This document shows, one piece after another, positions 1-10,832 of a stretch of 64,000 bases of DNA. Origin of the DNA: Albugo candida (lineage: Eukaryota > Oomycota > Peronosporomycetes > Albuginales > Albuginaceae); the NCBI GenBank assembly GCA_905220665.1, contig CAJNAR010000031.1:1-64000 (forward strand). The letters are read 5' to 3'. The notes under the pieces were generated by a model. It saw nothing but the letters and a program-made list of their open reading frames with translations. It had not been told where the DNA came from and did no database searches. Every line of letters begins with the position of its first letter. Positions within the stretch are counted from its first letter, which is position 1. A program made the position numbers and the translations under genes.

Positions 1-297
1 CTAAACCCTAAACCCTAAACCCTAAACCCTAAACCCTAAAACCCTAAACCCTAAACCCTAAACCCTAAACCCTAAACCCTAAACCCTAAACCCTAAACCC
101 TAAACCCTAAACCCTAAACCCTAAACCCTAAACCCTAAACCCTAAACCCTAAACCCTAAACCCTAAACCCTAAACCCTAAACCCTAAACCCTAAACCCTA
201 AACCCTAAACCCTAAACCCTAAACCCTAAACCCTAAACCCTAAACCCTAAACCCTAAACCCTAAACCCTAAACCCTAAACCCTAAACCCTAAACCCT
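1..297. repeat. Telomere, (CCCTAAA)n array
   Basis: About 42 head-to-tail copies of the 7-bp unit CCCTAAA open the window, so the G-rich TTTAGGG strand runs outwards and position 1 is at or near a chromosome end. One unit near 36-44 has an extra A (four instead of three); the rest look perfect. TTTAGGG telomeres are known from plants and from oomycetes such as Phytophthora. A short degenerate piece (AAACTAAACCCTAAAC) recurs at 326-341 just inside the array. Confidence 0.99.
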
Positions 298-325
298 ATC
301 AGCGCAAATGATGCGACTGAGTCAG
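296..325. repeat. Subtelomeric 30-bp direct repeat, copy 1
   Basis: A 30-bp sequence starting CTATCAGCGCAAATGATGCG abuts the last telomere unit and recurs identically at 428-457. It contains the palindromic core TGAGTCA. A degenerate telomeric stretch follows copy 1 directly. It may be a telomere-junction repeat or the scar of telomere addition. Confidence 0.85.
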
Positions 326-427
326 AAACTAAACCCTAAACTAAGGCTGTATACTACACGTACCGAAATACACATGTCTATGAATTCGATGGCGATCACG
401 ATTTGTTGTTTTTGTTGGATTTCTTCA

Positions 428-457
428 CTATCAGCGCAAATGATGCGACTGAGTCAG
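428..457. repeat. Subtelomeric 30-bp direct repeat, copy 2
   Basis: This is identical to 296-325, with 132 bp between the two starts. It lies in otherwise unique AT-rich sequence. No third copy was noticed elsewhere in the window. Confidence 0.85.
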
Positions 458-1244
458 CAAGCTGAGTGAATCGTTGTAGCTGTTTGTCTGGAAAGTACAC
501 AGTATGCGTCGAATCGAGTTATTGGTGTTGAAAGTATTTGCATTGCACTTGGGAACAATAGAGGTAGAAGTAAAAACAAATAAATGCAGCATTAACCTTC
601 TATGTTAACACTACAACATGTATGTGCAACTGCATTACAAATTTGGCTGTGTCCCGTTTCACATTACGTCCGTCTGGTACCACGTGGTGACAGTCTCTCT
701 TCGTCCCATCGGGCACGTTGTCACCAAAACAGCCGTTCAGGTGAGGTCGGACTTTACCTGGATGCGTGTCTTGCAGTTGACGCGCATACCCTTGACGAAC
801 TGTCAGAAAACGATCTCTTCTAACAGTTGGTCTCTACGACAATGTATCGAATACAGTCATACAGTGACATACAGCAGAGTTATATACAAAATCTTAAGAC
901 TTGACATGCTGCAACGTGCTGACACGGATTTTGTGCTACGACATTTTGTGCTACGACATTTTGCACGAAACCCAAGTGGAAAATCGTACTATCATGACAA
1001 GTGTACCGAAGCTGATCGATTGATACACGATGGTGAAGTGTTTCCAAATGCACAATCGGTCTCAAGAGCGTAGATCAAGGAAGATTATGGTAAAATCGAT
1101 GACAACGAGGATGGTTCTTCCCATGTGTACCTTTCTAATTTGGACAGCTTTGCTACATCTCGCAAAACACCCTCCAGCTCTGAATAAGGTTAAACAACAA
1201 ACGATTCAGCGCGTCTCCTGTCAGAGGATTTTAAAATGTTGGGT
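458..1244. other. Subtelomeric stretch without a recognisable gene
   Basis: Only short overlapping frames are present and none resembles a known protein. A 15-bp unit (ATTTTGTGCTACGAC) is tandemly repeated about 2.4 times at 928-963. No RNA gene was recognised. Confidence 0.6.
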
Positions 1245-3655
1245 GTGACTATTGCCACAGACAAACACCTCCGATTGGCTAATACGTGTAAACTAATACA
1301 AATTTATCGACAGGGCGACTATATCACTGCGTCAACGTAAGATAGATACATAATAACTTACACGTTTCCCCGATTTCGGTTTTCCTCGCTTCCCTCCCTA
1401 CCACGCAGCAACATTCAACAAGCTGGGCAATAATAACGGCTTTAAAGCAAAAAGTGGATTCAAATTACACGAAAGAATATAATTTCATTATTCAGAACAA
1501 ATTGCTGCAGCGACTAACCGGACTTGTTGGAGTTGAATATAGTCCTCGAAGAGCGATGGAAAAGGCATTGAATGAATTCGCTGCCACCCAAGGCTACGGG
1601 ATTGTAACAAATCATCCTACAAGCAGCGTAGCGGGCACTATACATTCCATTACAAATGTGACCGAGGAGGATCTTACCGCAATCGACTTGATCCAACGGG
1701 AGAGACTAGAACACGAACCACCTCGACAGAACTTGCCAATTGTTCATTCCGCTTGAAATCCATACAAGATGAACTGCATTGGACTTTCCCCGTGGTTGAA
1801 GAGGATCATAACCAGATGCCCTCCACCTCCACATGCGCCCATCCTGTCCACCTCAGACTCGAAACAGAAATAAAAGGACAAAAGTTGGATTGTATGATGC
1901 TGGGGTCCCAACTAGAAGCATACAAACATGTTTGCGTATGACCGTGGACTTGTATTGCCTAAAAACTGAAAAACGTCCGCCAGGCCGCAATTCTCAAACT
2001 TTAGATGGCCGTACACCTATGGATGCCTTGTACAGAAATCTCGCAGATTGCAATTTGGATTTGAAATAGTAGTGAGCATTGATGATGGCAAAATTTCCCA
2101 CCTGTACTTTCCCATGCATGATCTACAGAGATGGCTCAGAGTCACAATGACATTGTTTTGGTGGATGCTTCATACAAGACAAATGCTTTGAAGCTTCTGT
2201 TGTTGCGTCTCGTTTGGTGCTCGTCAATGTATAAAACATTTTCCGTCGCATTCTTTTTCATGACGAACGAGATTCAATCCTCATACTCATCAGCGATAAA
2301 CTTCTTTCGATCGATCTTTAGGGACGAATCTCCTCCGGATTTTTATCGTTGATCGCGAGCTGGCGCTAATTTCAGGAATACGAGAGCAATTCCCTACTTC
2401 CCAAATTCTGTTATGTGTATGGCATATTAAAAAAAGGGAAAAATGTACAGCATATTTTCCAAAAAAAGAAGAATGGAAAGCCTTCATGAAGGAATGAAGG
2501 GCAATCATGTAGGCAATAATAGAAGGCTATTTCGATGCACTATGGAATGGTTTCGAATTTCGTGCAGACAGTTCAATCATTAAATACATTGTCGAAATAT
2601 GGATTCTCTTGGAAGAAATGTTTCTTACTGCTTGGACTGACCGCATAACGCATTTTGGTCAAACTGCAACCTCGCGTGGTGAAAGTGCTCACCACATGCT
2701 CAAGCAATGCATGCCAGCTAGTATGAATCACCTTCTTCCGTTCTTCAAAAAACTATACCTAGCTATTGCTAATAATCTTGCAGAGAACGATGTGTCTCAA
2801 CAGCGTCAGCAAATGAAAATAATCAACTATGCACAGCCAGCACCTCAAGGAATGATTATTTAGGATATCCATTTGATAATTTCTCATTTTGTACTGAACA
2901 AAATCTACGAACAGTTAAAATTATAGCCCGCCAGCCAAAACGAAACGAAACGACGAAGACGTATTCTCTGGAGTAGTTCGCACCGTCTGGGGTCTTCTCT
3001 GCAAGCACAAACTGCGCCAATACCTGCGTCATAAGCAATACTTTCAAATAAGCGACATCTATCCGCATTGGCACTTGACTAAGCCCCACCACCTAAGTCC
3101 TCTTCTGTTACGGCCAGACGAAAGTCTCCCGATGTTACTCGATCAAGTGGTTACCTGCTTTGGGGTCTTTCCAGACCATTAGCAGGCTACGATACTCGAC
3201 GAACTTCAGACACTTCCGCAACAAATTCCAAAAACCTTGCAAGAGCCAGTAATTGAGTGCCCGAAAGGGAGGCCGCGCCAACAAGATGGATCGACGCGAA
3301 GCCATTTATCTGGGTTTGAGTATGTGGAACCCAAGGAAAACCCAAGAAAACGTTCATGCAGAGCTTGTGATGAATCAGGGCACATCTCGGACTCTAAGAA
3401 CTGCAAGAATAAAATCAAATAAGAAATTCTATCATGTATCTTAGGTAGACGCAGTAACATAGTCACCGTATCGACGAATCATGTTGGTTTACACAAACTA
3501 GCCAATCAGATATGTTTTGTGTGTCGCAATTGTGAAAAGTGTGTGGGAATAGCGAAACGATCGATGAATCACAAAAATTAGCAAATCATATTAATTTACA
3601 CAGATTCGCCAATCAGAGGTGTTTTGTCTGTGGCATTAGCCAAAACGTCTGTGGG
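1245..3655 (+). mobile_element. Decayed MULE-like DNA transposon with terminal inverted repeats
   Basis: A broken transposase reading frame lies between inverted repeats. The left end, about 1251-1310, read as reverse complement (GTTTACACGTATTAGCCAATC...), matches about 3590-3650 (ATTTACACAGATTCGCCAATC...) over some 50-60 bp. A second, more divergent copy of the right end sits at about 3484-3540, so the right terminus is tandemly doubled. The interior carries MULE/FAR1-type transposase pieces in several frames. Terminal repeats plus transposase support a class II element of the Mutator-like group, inactive because of its frameshifts. Exact termini and target-site duplications were not resolved. 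Confidence 0.7.
1454..3422 (+). pseudogene. MULE-type transposase remnant (frameshifted)
   Basis: Pieces in different frames occur in the order of a MULE transposase. 1833-2069 resembles the stretch before the catalytic domain. 2131-2340 carries the first catalytic-type block, with VLVDASYKTN followed by FFMTNE. From about 2346, in a shifted frame, come VDRELALISG and then LLCVWHIKK. 2609-2863 has ATSRGESAHHMLK, the usual late block. About 3340-3410 has a zinc-knuckle CRACDESGHISDSKNC (CX2CX4HX6C). At least three frame changes and a stop after FYR mean no functional protein. An N-terminal FAR1-like region may start near 1454. The family call rests on motif recall; the breaks are directly visible. 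Confidence 0.75.
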
Positions 3656-3949
3656 AATAATCACAACCTTCTCTATCTTGATCCATGTTGTCTCCATTGC
3701 AGCTATTCTTGTGGAAATCTCCTCAAATTCCAATAGGTGCCCCGATCCGTTTCCACCATTTTCCATCCTGAATTCGTGCACTTGTCGTCTTATTTGTATG
3801 CGATTGTGCGTGTTTCGCCGAACGAAGAATTATTTAGGATTTCCCACGCTTCAGCTGTACTTTACTTTGTCAAGGATTTCATTACACTGGTTATCTGGTT
3901 TTTTAACTACCTTCCTTATCCTATCATGAGCCCTTGACCGTGTGAATAT

Positions 3950-4108
3950 CACTTAAGTCTGACTTCAAACCCTGGGAGGCAGATATTGTCCAAGCAATAA
4001 GCTTGGACGGGCTCAAACCGCTGCCCACACTGCCGGGGATCGAACTAACGACCTCCGGTAGGGGTCCGTGCGCTCAAGTGCTTAACCGACTGAGCTGGGT
4101 ACGGACCC
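3950..4108 (-). mobile_element. tRNA-related SINE-like element
   Basis: Read on the minus strand, the element begins GGGTCCGTACCCAGCTCAGT, which fits a pol III A box (AGCTCAGTCGGTTAAG). At 4036-4046 it has AGTTCGATCCC, which fits a B box. Spacing is right for a tRNA promoter, but the T stem does not pair, so this is not a functional tRNA. Downstream lies a perfect 8-bp hairpin, GTCCAAGC-AATAA-GCTTGGAC, at about 3989-4009. tRNA-derived SINEs are known in oomycetes. Its A-box end lies directly against the start of duplicated unit A, and the equivalent position of unit B lacks it. Confidence 0.6.
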
Positions 4109-4799
4109 TTCTTATTGGTCTACTGGTGTGTCGTACATTATACCAGACATGGTCTTGATTGTGATTGCGTCAAAAGCCTTCACGTGAGATAATTCGTGCT
4201 GGAAGAGACACAAAAGCCGTCACGCTAGCAAACCTTTTGAGATTGCCTCTACCTAGCTGGCTGTAATTGCGTACATAACCAAGTGCAATTGAGGAATTTA
4301 ATAATTGGCTGTCAGCCATTCATGAATACCTATGAGCTCCAGTTCAAAATCAAGGACGGCATGTGAATGTGATATACGAAAGCACAGCTATACTTTAGGT
4401 AGCAACGTCATGTCTAATAATGATACTCCGACACCGACCCTGAACAGTAGTGCTGAATTCTACTGGAAATAGCGAAAGACTGAAAAGAAGCGGAAGCTTT
4501 GCGCAAAAAGAAGATTTTATCTTGCACGGGTTATTGCTATCTGACTGATTCTGTCATAATGAACATGTTCTTAACTTGTTTCTAACGGATAGTCGTATAC
4601 GTCATCATCCGAATTACATATTCTATACATTGCGTAAGTACACGTGTTCCCACAGCGTCATATGACTGGCTTGTGTGAGCAATCGTGCGAACGAAAGGCT
4701 TAGAGGTAGGGTAGCGAACGAAGGATCTTTCCAAATAATAAATCACTTCTTATTTTTCACGAACTCTACGACAGAATACATCAGCTATATACTTTCTAT

Positions 4800-5583
4800 T
4801 CTTCTTTTAAATGACTAGTGGACGTGCACGTCTTGCTATTGGTATTTCGTTAGCGCTCATTAAATGCTTATGACTAACATTAGAGCTCTGATACCGATGT
4901 TTGAAAAAAGGGCCCCTGTGTATCCCTCCAGGACGATTTCGACGGTGTTTGTCGTAGGGAAAACTCGCTTTCCGGACGGGAATCATAGAACCACGATTTG
5001 TACAGAAAACTTACGAGTTCTGCAGGCAAAAATCATTTACCGCCGGACAAATCACATGCATAGTGGACAAACTCGGTAGTAGATCCCGAATATCTACCGG
5101 AGCGGTATGGACAGCTTCACCAACTTTCAAACAGAAATCATTCTTCGTCGACTCGCGATCAAATTCTTGGGTGAACGCACGTATTATTAGTTTTAGTAGA
5201 ATCTTTTTGTAGAGACCATCCGTCTAGTGGGCCGCTTGTTGGCCCAAGCTGATGATCATATCGGAGAGATTTGACCAGAATGAACAATCCTTCGATGTGC
5301 AAATGCTCCGGCGGAAGGGGTTGACGGTTTGGTAAGAGGTATGTAAGCAGATTTGCAAACTGTTGGCTCAGGTTCGTAAATATGAGTTTTATCTTCTCGC
5401 ATATTTCACTAGCTCTGACCAAACAACGTTGAGCCCCATCTCTAATATCTTGCTGTCAAAATTTTCCATTAACTCGACAGAGTGAGTCTTAGCTTCTTCC
5501 GTGGTCTTTGGCAAACCATTGTCGTCATTAGTTTGCGCGTTTAGACAAACAAGGCTAAGTATCACAGCTAGTGTTCGAACCAT
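4800..5583 (-). pseudogene. Broken copy of the secreted-protein gene (paralogue of 17089-17964)
   Basis: The first frame starts at an ATG (5581-5583) with a signal-peptide-like N terminus, MVRTLAVILSLVCLNAQ, matching MLRTLAILLSLVCLHAQ of the intact copy. It runs 64 codons and stops. Homology continues in another frame (about 5159-5400, with LSQQFANLLTYLLPNRQP) and upstream to about 4864 (homologous to the GTKGLRSVI region). At least two frameshifts separate the pieces. The intact copy's arginine-rich 15-bp repeat is present only once here. No product is expected beyond the short first frame. Confidence 0.8.
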
Positions 5584-6068
5584 CTAGGCACAAAATGGTG
5601 TATATTCCAATTACCAGCGAGTAGCTTGTGTGAGCTAAAGTCAGAACTGGACGCATCCAACGTTTGACATTCCATTTCGAATATTCCACTATTCTAAAAA
5701 AGCTGAATGAGACTAGGGCATTGTGAAGTACTTTTCGCATGTCTACGGTCGATCGCAAGTAGTTCATTGCAATGCTTTCTCAATCATAAAGTTTGCAATT
5801 CAGAGTTACGCATCAGGAATGTCGTCAGAGTCTGAGACATTCCGGAAAATAAGCGCACAAGACGTCATGAGAGGTGCTTGATCACAATGAAACGCTACCA
5901 ATGGGCAAATATTCAATATCGATGCTTTTTATCTTGACGATTTGCAAGAGAACTAAACAGCGAGAATATGGAATGTGTTTATTCCTTGTAATGTTTGTCT
6001 GTGACGCTTCATTGAATTGCGCTTACTTACACCAAACCACTACTGCATTATGCTTTCTAATATAGATT

Positions 6069-6153
6069 GCGTAATTCTCACCAGCTCATGCTTGCAGACG
6101 CACCTGTGAGAACTTGACCTCCGCCATGCTATTTTATAGCCTGAATATAGATT
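6069..6153. mobile_element. Small insertion flanked by a 10-bp direct repeat
   Basis: Unit A carries about 75 bp not found at the matching point of unit B (near 18425). It is flanked by AATATAGATT at 6059-6068 and 6144-6153, as expected for a target-site duplication. Inside, TTCTCAC and GTGAGAA form a short inverted pair. It could be a tiny non-autonomous element; no coding capacity. Confidence 0.4.
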
Positions 6154-6624
6154 TAGCTCTGCTTGTAGTCAGAACTTTCAGCCAGTCACGTCTACTCTTC
6201 CAATACTACTCGATAATTATGTAAATCCTTACGTGCTCACACATCAAGCGTTGCTTACTACAATTATGATTGTGAGTACCTCCTGACCCATACGTACGGC
6301 TATTTACCGCTTCATGCATTTTTTGGTGCAGTAACCAGAAAATGTTTCGATTAGAATAGATATACTTAGCAAACAAAATGCTCCAGGTTTGTTTCGACGT
6401 TTTCCAAAGGCATCCTCCTCGCAAATCTTTTATCGTATACCCTCAAATATCGCCCTTGTCAGAATCTCATAACAACTACGAGAATTTTGCGAAATATAGT
6501 ACGGATGGTGCGTATTGATCGTTGTCGTCTAATTGATTGGTGATCTTATGGCACGCCGTATTGGTAATCTCCCATGACTTCGATGTGGAATGTTGCCCTT
6601 CCGTCTACCATATAATAAGGAACT

Positions 6625-6980
6625 GATGTAGGCAACAGTGCTTTGACATTTCATGCAGACAGTATGACTCTATAGCATGGATATAAAACGGAGCATATAT
6701 TAGGCTCTTGCAAGACGTGGCAGCATCGGCTGCATTTTGCGAGTCTTGTGGACCGTCAAAATATAACGTTCTATTGTTGGTCCTCTGACTTTCTTCCCAA
6801 GAATACCAACTCTGTGCAAGAAGACCAACAATATATCATTAGTTTTCAACGGTCTACAAGACTCATAAAATGCATCCGATGCTGCCACGTCTTGCAAGAG
6901 CCTAATATTTGCTCCGTTTTATAGCCATGCTATAGAGTCATACCGTCTGCATGAAATGTCAAAACACTGTTGCCTACATC
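6625..6980. repeat. Large near-perfect inverted repeat (hairpin), 158-bp arms
   Basis: The left arm 6625-6782 pairs with the right arm 6823-6980, leaving a 40-bp loop. Pairs sum to 13605 at both ends, so the arms have equal length. Outer parts are almost identical (for example GGCTCTTGCAAGACGTGGCA in both arms, with few substitutions); about eight mismatches cluster near the loop. Unit B has only one arm (about 18907-19060), so the second arm is specific to A. A transcript would fold into a long double-stranded RNA. Confidence 0.9.
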
Positions 6981-8039
6981 GTCTCATTATACTAGAGAAG
7001 CTGCTTATTTTACATCTTAGCAAATCGGCTCTTAGTTTCAATATAATGTGGGTGCGACCGATGCAACATTAAAAGTGCATTCGACTGCAAAATACATCAT
7101 ACATAGTGTGACACGTTATATGCCGCACTTTCAAGGTCAACACGATGTCTCCTCCTTGTTGGCGATGATGATGTGATTTTAGGTGATACACCTTAAGTCG
7201 GATGGATTATCTGAGGATATCCTTATTATTGTCAGCAGTCAATCCTATTGGATACAAAAGGGAGAGGCTAAGAATAGCCGATTAGGTGAAGTTAGGACCT
7301 AAGTTAATATAACACACTTTTCGATTGAAAACTCTGCTCAAAACTCCTATCCTTCTGATCGCCACATCATTTCAGCTTGTGGCGCCATATTTCTTTCTCT
7401 TGTGCAATTCATCGGCTTGTCGATTGGACAATCGACTGGAAAATGGTATTGGACGGCATCAAGGCAAAAAAGAGCGGATAAAAGGTGCCACAACTCCTGT
7501 GTACATAGAACCTTGGCAATATCCTATGCATGATCAAGTCGAATCTTTCATTGACGTGAAAGACGAAACTGTCTCCACGAGCAAAAAGAGTTCAGTCACA
7601 GGAACACTCGAAACTTTTGTCGCGGATACCGTAGCATCAAATCTTGATATTCTGAAGAAGAAGTAGGGAGGTGTTAAAAGCTGAAATGTACATTTCGATC
7701 CGGATTAAGAATCATCAATGTCGCCTCAATACAATCGCAACTTGGAGTAAAGCATCGATGCAAACACAAACATGTCGCATAAGAGAGATAACCGAAACAA
7801 TGCGGGGAATTTTCTTTTGCTGGAGAAATCCTCACAAACCTGGAGCACTGATTAGATGCTGGTTTCATGTTATTGCTGATTGCATTCATCGATGATACCG
7901 AATGGAAAAAAGAAATGGAATGTATAGAGTCTCTGTGATACATTTGCCATAAACAACGCTAAAAACAGCAGTGTTATGAGTAAGAAACAGCTGAAATAGT
8001 TTACGGCAAGCAAACCCGTTAAAATATTTCATCCTTGCC

Positions 8040-10053
8040 GAACCAAGTGAGAGGGAGATGATTACAATGCGGAAAAAAGCATTTTACAATCGCAAATTTA
8101 ATTATGATACCTCATGAACAGTCTGTGTTCCGACTTGGTCGAGATATTGCGCTACTTACTTTGAATATTTCAACAAAAGCCAGCAAGAACATGGGGACCA
8201 AGAAAAGGTGAGATACAAGATAACAATACACTTCTCAGCAGTGAGAAGTAAGAGTTGGCATTCGAAGGACCGGATAGATCTAAGTTCAAGACAGCACAAC
8301 TGGGATCGGGATACTGACTCATACGAACGATATAATTGTCTACTCAAAGGTGTCGAATGGAACCCATCCGTCCAGAAGAATCAGATATCATCGTTTGGTG
8401 CTCAAAAAAAACTTTGTAATCTCAGACTCACAGAAGTTCGTACACGAAAAGCGGGAAGTAGACAACTGAATATTCAGGTACAAATAGTAAGAATGGTGAG
8501 CTAAGATTTGTAAAAAGGAAATAGAAGCACAACGCGTCAAAGTAATTTCGATAGAAGTTATCACCGAGTAGTTGGCTTTCACAAGCTCATTGCGATCTGA
8601 ATTACGGTAAGCAGGCATGCGGCATCAAGAACGGATTCAGGCGCCCTCTACGCCTTGCAGCAACCAAGCATCTATTGATATTGCGTGGGAAGGAGTCTAT
8701 AAATTTGGAAGAAATCGTCCTAGAGGCGATGTTTGTAAAAAATTCTTGATGACGAGTCTACATAATGGTCGGTTGACGATGTCAGCATGCATGAACTCTC
8801 TGCCGATTGGTACAACGCTCGATATAAAACAACTCACCTATGACTATCAGCGCCAATCCATCTTCAGCAATTTGTTAAGCTCCCTTCAAATTTAAGTCCC
8901 GCTGCAGTTCATGTCAAATCTCAGTCGCGCGGAAACACAGTATCGATGCGAAGTACCAGTGACTAAAGAGTACTTGTTTACGGGTTACGATGTCACTATT
9001 TACAGAACTGGTGGCGTTCTGACACATCATAGCAAGAGACCGCTACACTTGTGTATGGAAATAAGTCATAAGTTCCATTATATGACCACCGTGTATCACT
9101 GATTAATGACGCTTGTGCTTTGAAGAAGAAATAATTTCGCTTGCTTTTCTTCGTCCGTGGTAATGTCGAAATTCGAAGCAAGGCGCAACTTCACCAAGCA
9201 AAGAATCATGGACAATAGCCCGCTCCCGGAAATGAGAACCTTGAAGTACTATCACTACACGGTAATTGATATCAAGAAAAAAAGTGCTCCAGTGGAGTAC
9301 CTGGCTACGAATTGAAACATCATGCATGTTGATATCGTCAACAGACCATGATGCAGATAGTGATCAAGCTAACGCTCGCACCTGTAAGAACACTTCTAGG
9401 CGCACATTATAGAGATACAAAAAAAACATAGAATCTAAAAATGAGATCCAAAACAAAAAAGCGGCTTCATACTGTACGATTTCAAACGCGTCGTATGTTT
9501 TTAAACCCAATATATTCTGTTTTGGGCTGCTTTACTTTATGTGCAGCAGGGATCCTTCGCCTGGAAGTCAAATAGCAGATATCAATGAAAGCAGGATGAT
9601 TACGATACGTCTCATCAATTTGTGCACACTCTTATCGCATGCGCAAAGCGGCTTCATCACAATCAAATGTTTGCTCGTGCTGCAGCTGCGCTGGTTATGC
9701 AGTTGATCGATCTTTGTGTCTGAAAGCTTTTACTTTGATAGAGGTATGGTTTTACGACTCTCGCGTGTCTTTTATGTGATAAAGCAGAATGCGTGCGCGT
9801 TGTCCAACCTTTCCGTATCAACTTTTTCTTTTCATAACAGTCTTCAAGACTCTCGTGATAGTACGCCCCAGCAGCTCATTCATGCGGCTTTTTAAAATTG
9901 CTGTCAGATCAAACCATTCCTACCGATGCATCTACAGCTTCATGCGTCACTACTCCATCAAAAAGACCGTCTGCCTAATGAATTGCTTGCATCTGACGAC
10001 TCATTCAACCAAACACGTATTCAAACATTTATTGTACAACTTCATTTTTACGA
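8040..10053. other. Duplicated non-coding stretch of unit A
   Basis: Most of this matches 19930-21430 of unit B. Frames are short and do not hold between copies, so conserved coding is unlikely. About 9410-9780 is absent from unit B. No RNA gene or recognised protein was seen. Confidence 0.55.
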
Positions 10054-10830
10054 TCACCGACTCCTCAAAGTCAACGCCGCAAATGTGACTATACTCACTA
10101 CAGCTGCACCTCCGGCCATCAAATTTTTAAATTTTTGATACATCCTCTGAGACTTTCGTTCTTTTTGCTCGATTTCCCCCTTTTTCATTTCCACCAAAGC
10201 ATTATTTCCACTCGGACTCGCAACACCGTCGTCTTTTTTGTGTACCGCTACCCGCGGGGCTTTGACATTGGGCGAGGAGATGTACGTACCTAATTTTATT
10301 CTCCAACTCAACTGTCACCACCATTCTCTTCCAATTCTCCCTTTTGGCCATAGCAACAGCTTCCATCAAACTCTCATTATTGTTCAGAACCGCCATATCT
10401 CCGTCCTCGTCTTCATATCGGAGCTGTATGCTGACATTCGGCTTAATAGTGAGCTTGAGCTGAATTTGCTTCTCCAAAGTGGTGATATCGTCCGATCGAC
10501 AGAAAATTCGGTGAAACTGTTTCTGACCTTCAAAGCTGACTTTGAACACAAACTTACTATCCTGCAGGGCGCTCAAATGCATCGTCCCGGCAGTCACCGA
10601 ATGAGGCGCACTAACAACCGATACACTTTCTCCGATATCTGCGTACGACATTGATTGCGATACTCGAGATGGTGCACGGAGACTTTGAGCGCCGTTGATA
10701 CAAGTATGATACTCACTTCGCACAAACTCCCCAATCGTTCCAATTGACATTGTCTCATCGTATAGGTACCCCATTTCGTCTTGTAAATTGAACGCAAGCT
10801 GCCAGAATTGGCGCCAATCTCCTTTTGCGT
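10054..10830 (-). pseudogene. Stranded 3' end of the myosin XXIX gene (PB1 domain and tail anchor)
   Basis: The frame 10202-10774 matches the C-terminal linker and PB1 domain of the complete myosin at 21433-31031 (RAPSRVSQSMSYAD, SDDITTLEKQIQLKL, QLRYEDEDGDMAVLNNN). Two single-base deletions near 10285-10310 shift the frame. Homology then continues in the 10054-10311 frame to the membrane tail GGAAVVSIVTFAALTLRSR. There is no motor, CBS region or promoter upstream; homology ends near 10832 at the duplication edge. It is a truncated, frameshifted by-product of the segmental duplication. Confidence 0.9.
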
Positions 10831-10832
10831 TG

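Larger units (their letters stand above)
4110..10832. repeat. Segmental duplication, unit A (telomere-proximal, degraded)
   Basis: This block is collinear and same-strand with 16640-22199. Shared landmarks include TGTTTCTACTGG-type starts (GGTCTACTGGTGTG at about 4117 and 16643), the secreted-protein gene (about 4800-5583 against 17089-17964), the stretch around 7345-7650 against 19221-19515, 8150-9400 against 20040-21140, and the myosin 3' end (10054-10830 against 21433-22199). Unit A also has insertions absent from B: about 75 bp at 6069-6143 flanked by AATATAGATT, the second hairpin arm at 6823-6980, about 175 bp at 7165-7340, and about 370 bp at 9410-9780. Homology stops abruptly near 10832. 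Confidence 0.9.

Noticed and set aside
1..297. Possible CRISPR-like or satellite array
   Set aside because: Unit size, sequence and terminal position identify it as telomere; there are no spacers.
4031..4108. Functional tRNA gene on the minus strand
   Set aside because: A and B boxes are present but the T stem does not pair and no matching acceptor 3' half is found; a SINE-like origin fits better.
6700..6897. 65-aa minus-strand frame inside the hairpin
   Set aside because: It reads through both arms and the loop of an inverted repeat, so coding is an unlikely explanation.
7165..7340. Second SINE copy in the unit A insertion (shares CTTAAGTC with the element at 3950-4108)
   Set aside because: The similarity is limited to about ten bases and no A or B box was seen.
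7325..7666. 113-aa frame with a hydrophobic start in unit A
   Set aside because: It begins with TTG rather than ATG, its first codons come from an insertion absent in unit B, and the matching region in B is frameshifted. Treated as a relic, not a gene.
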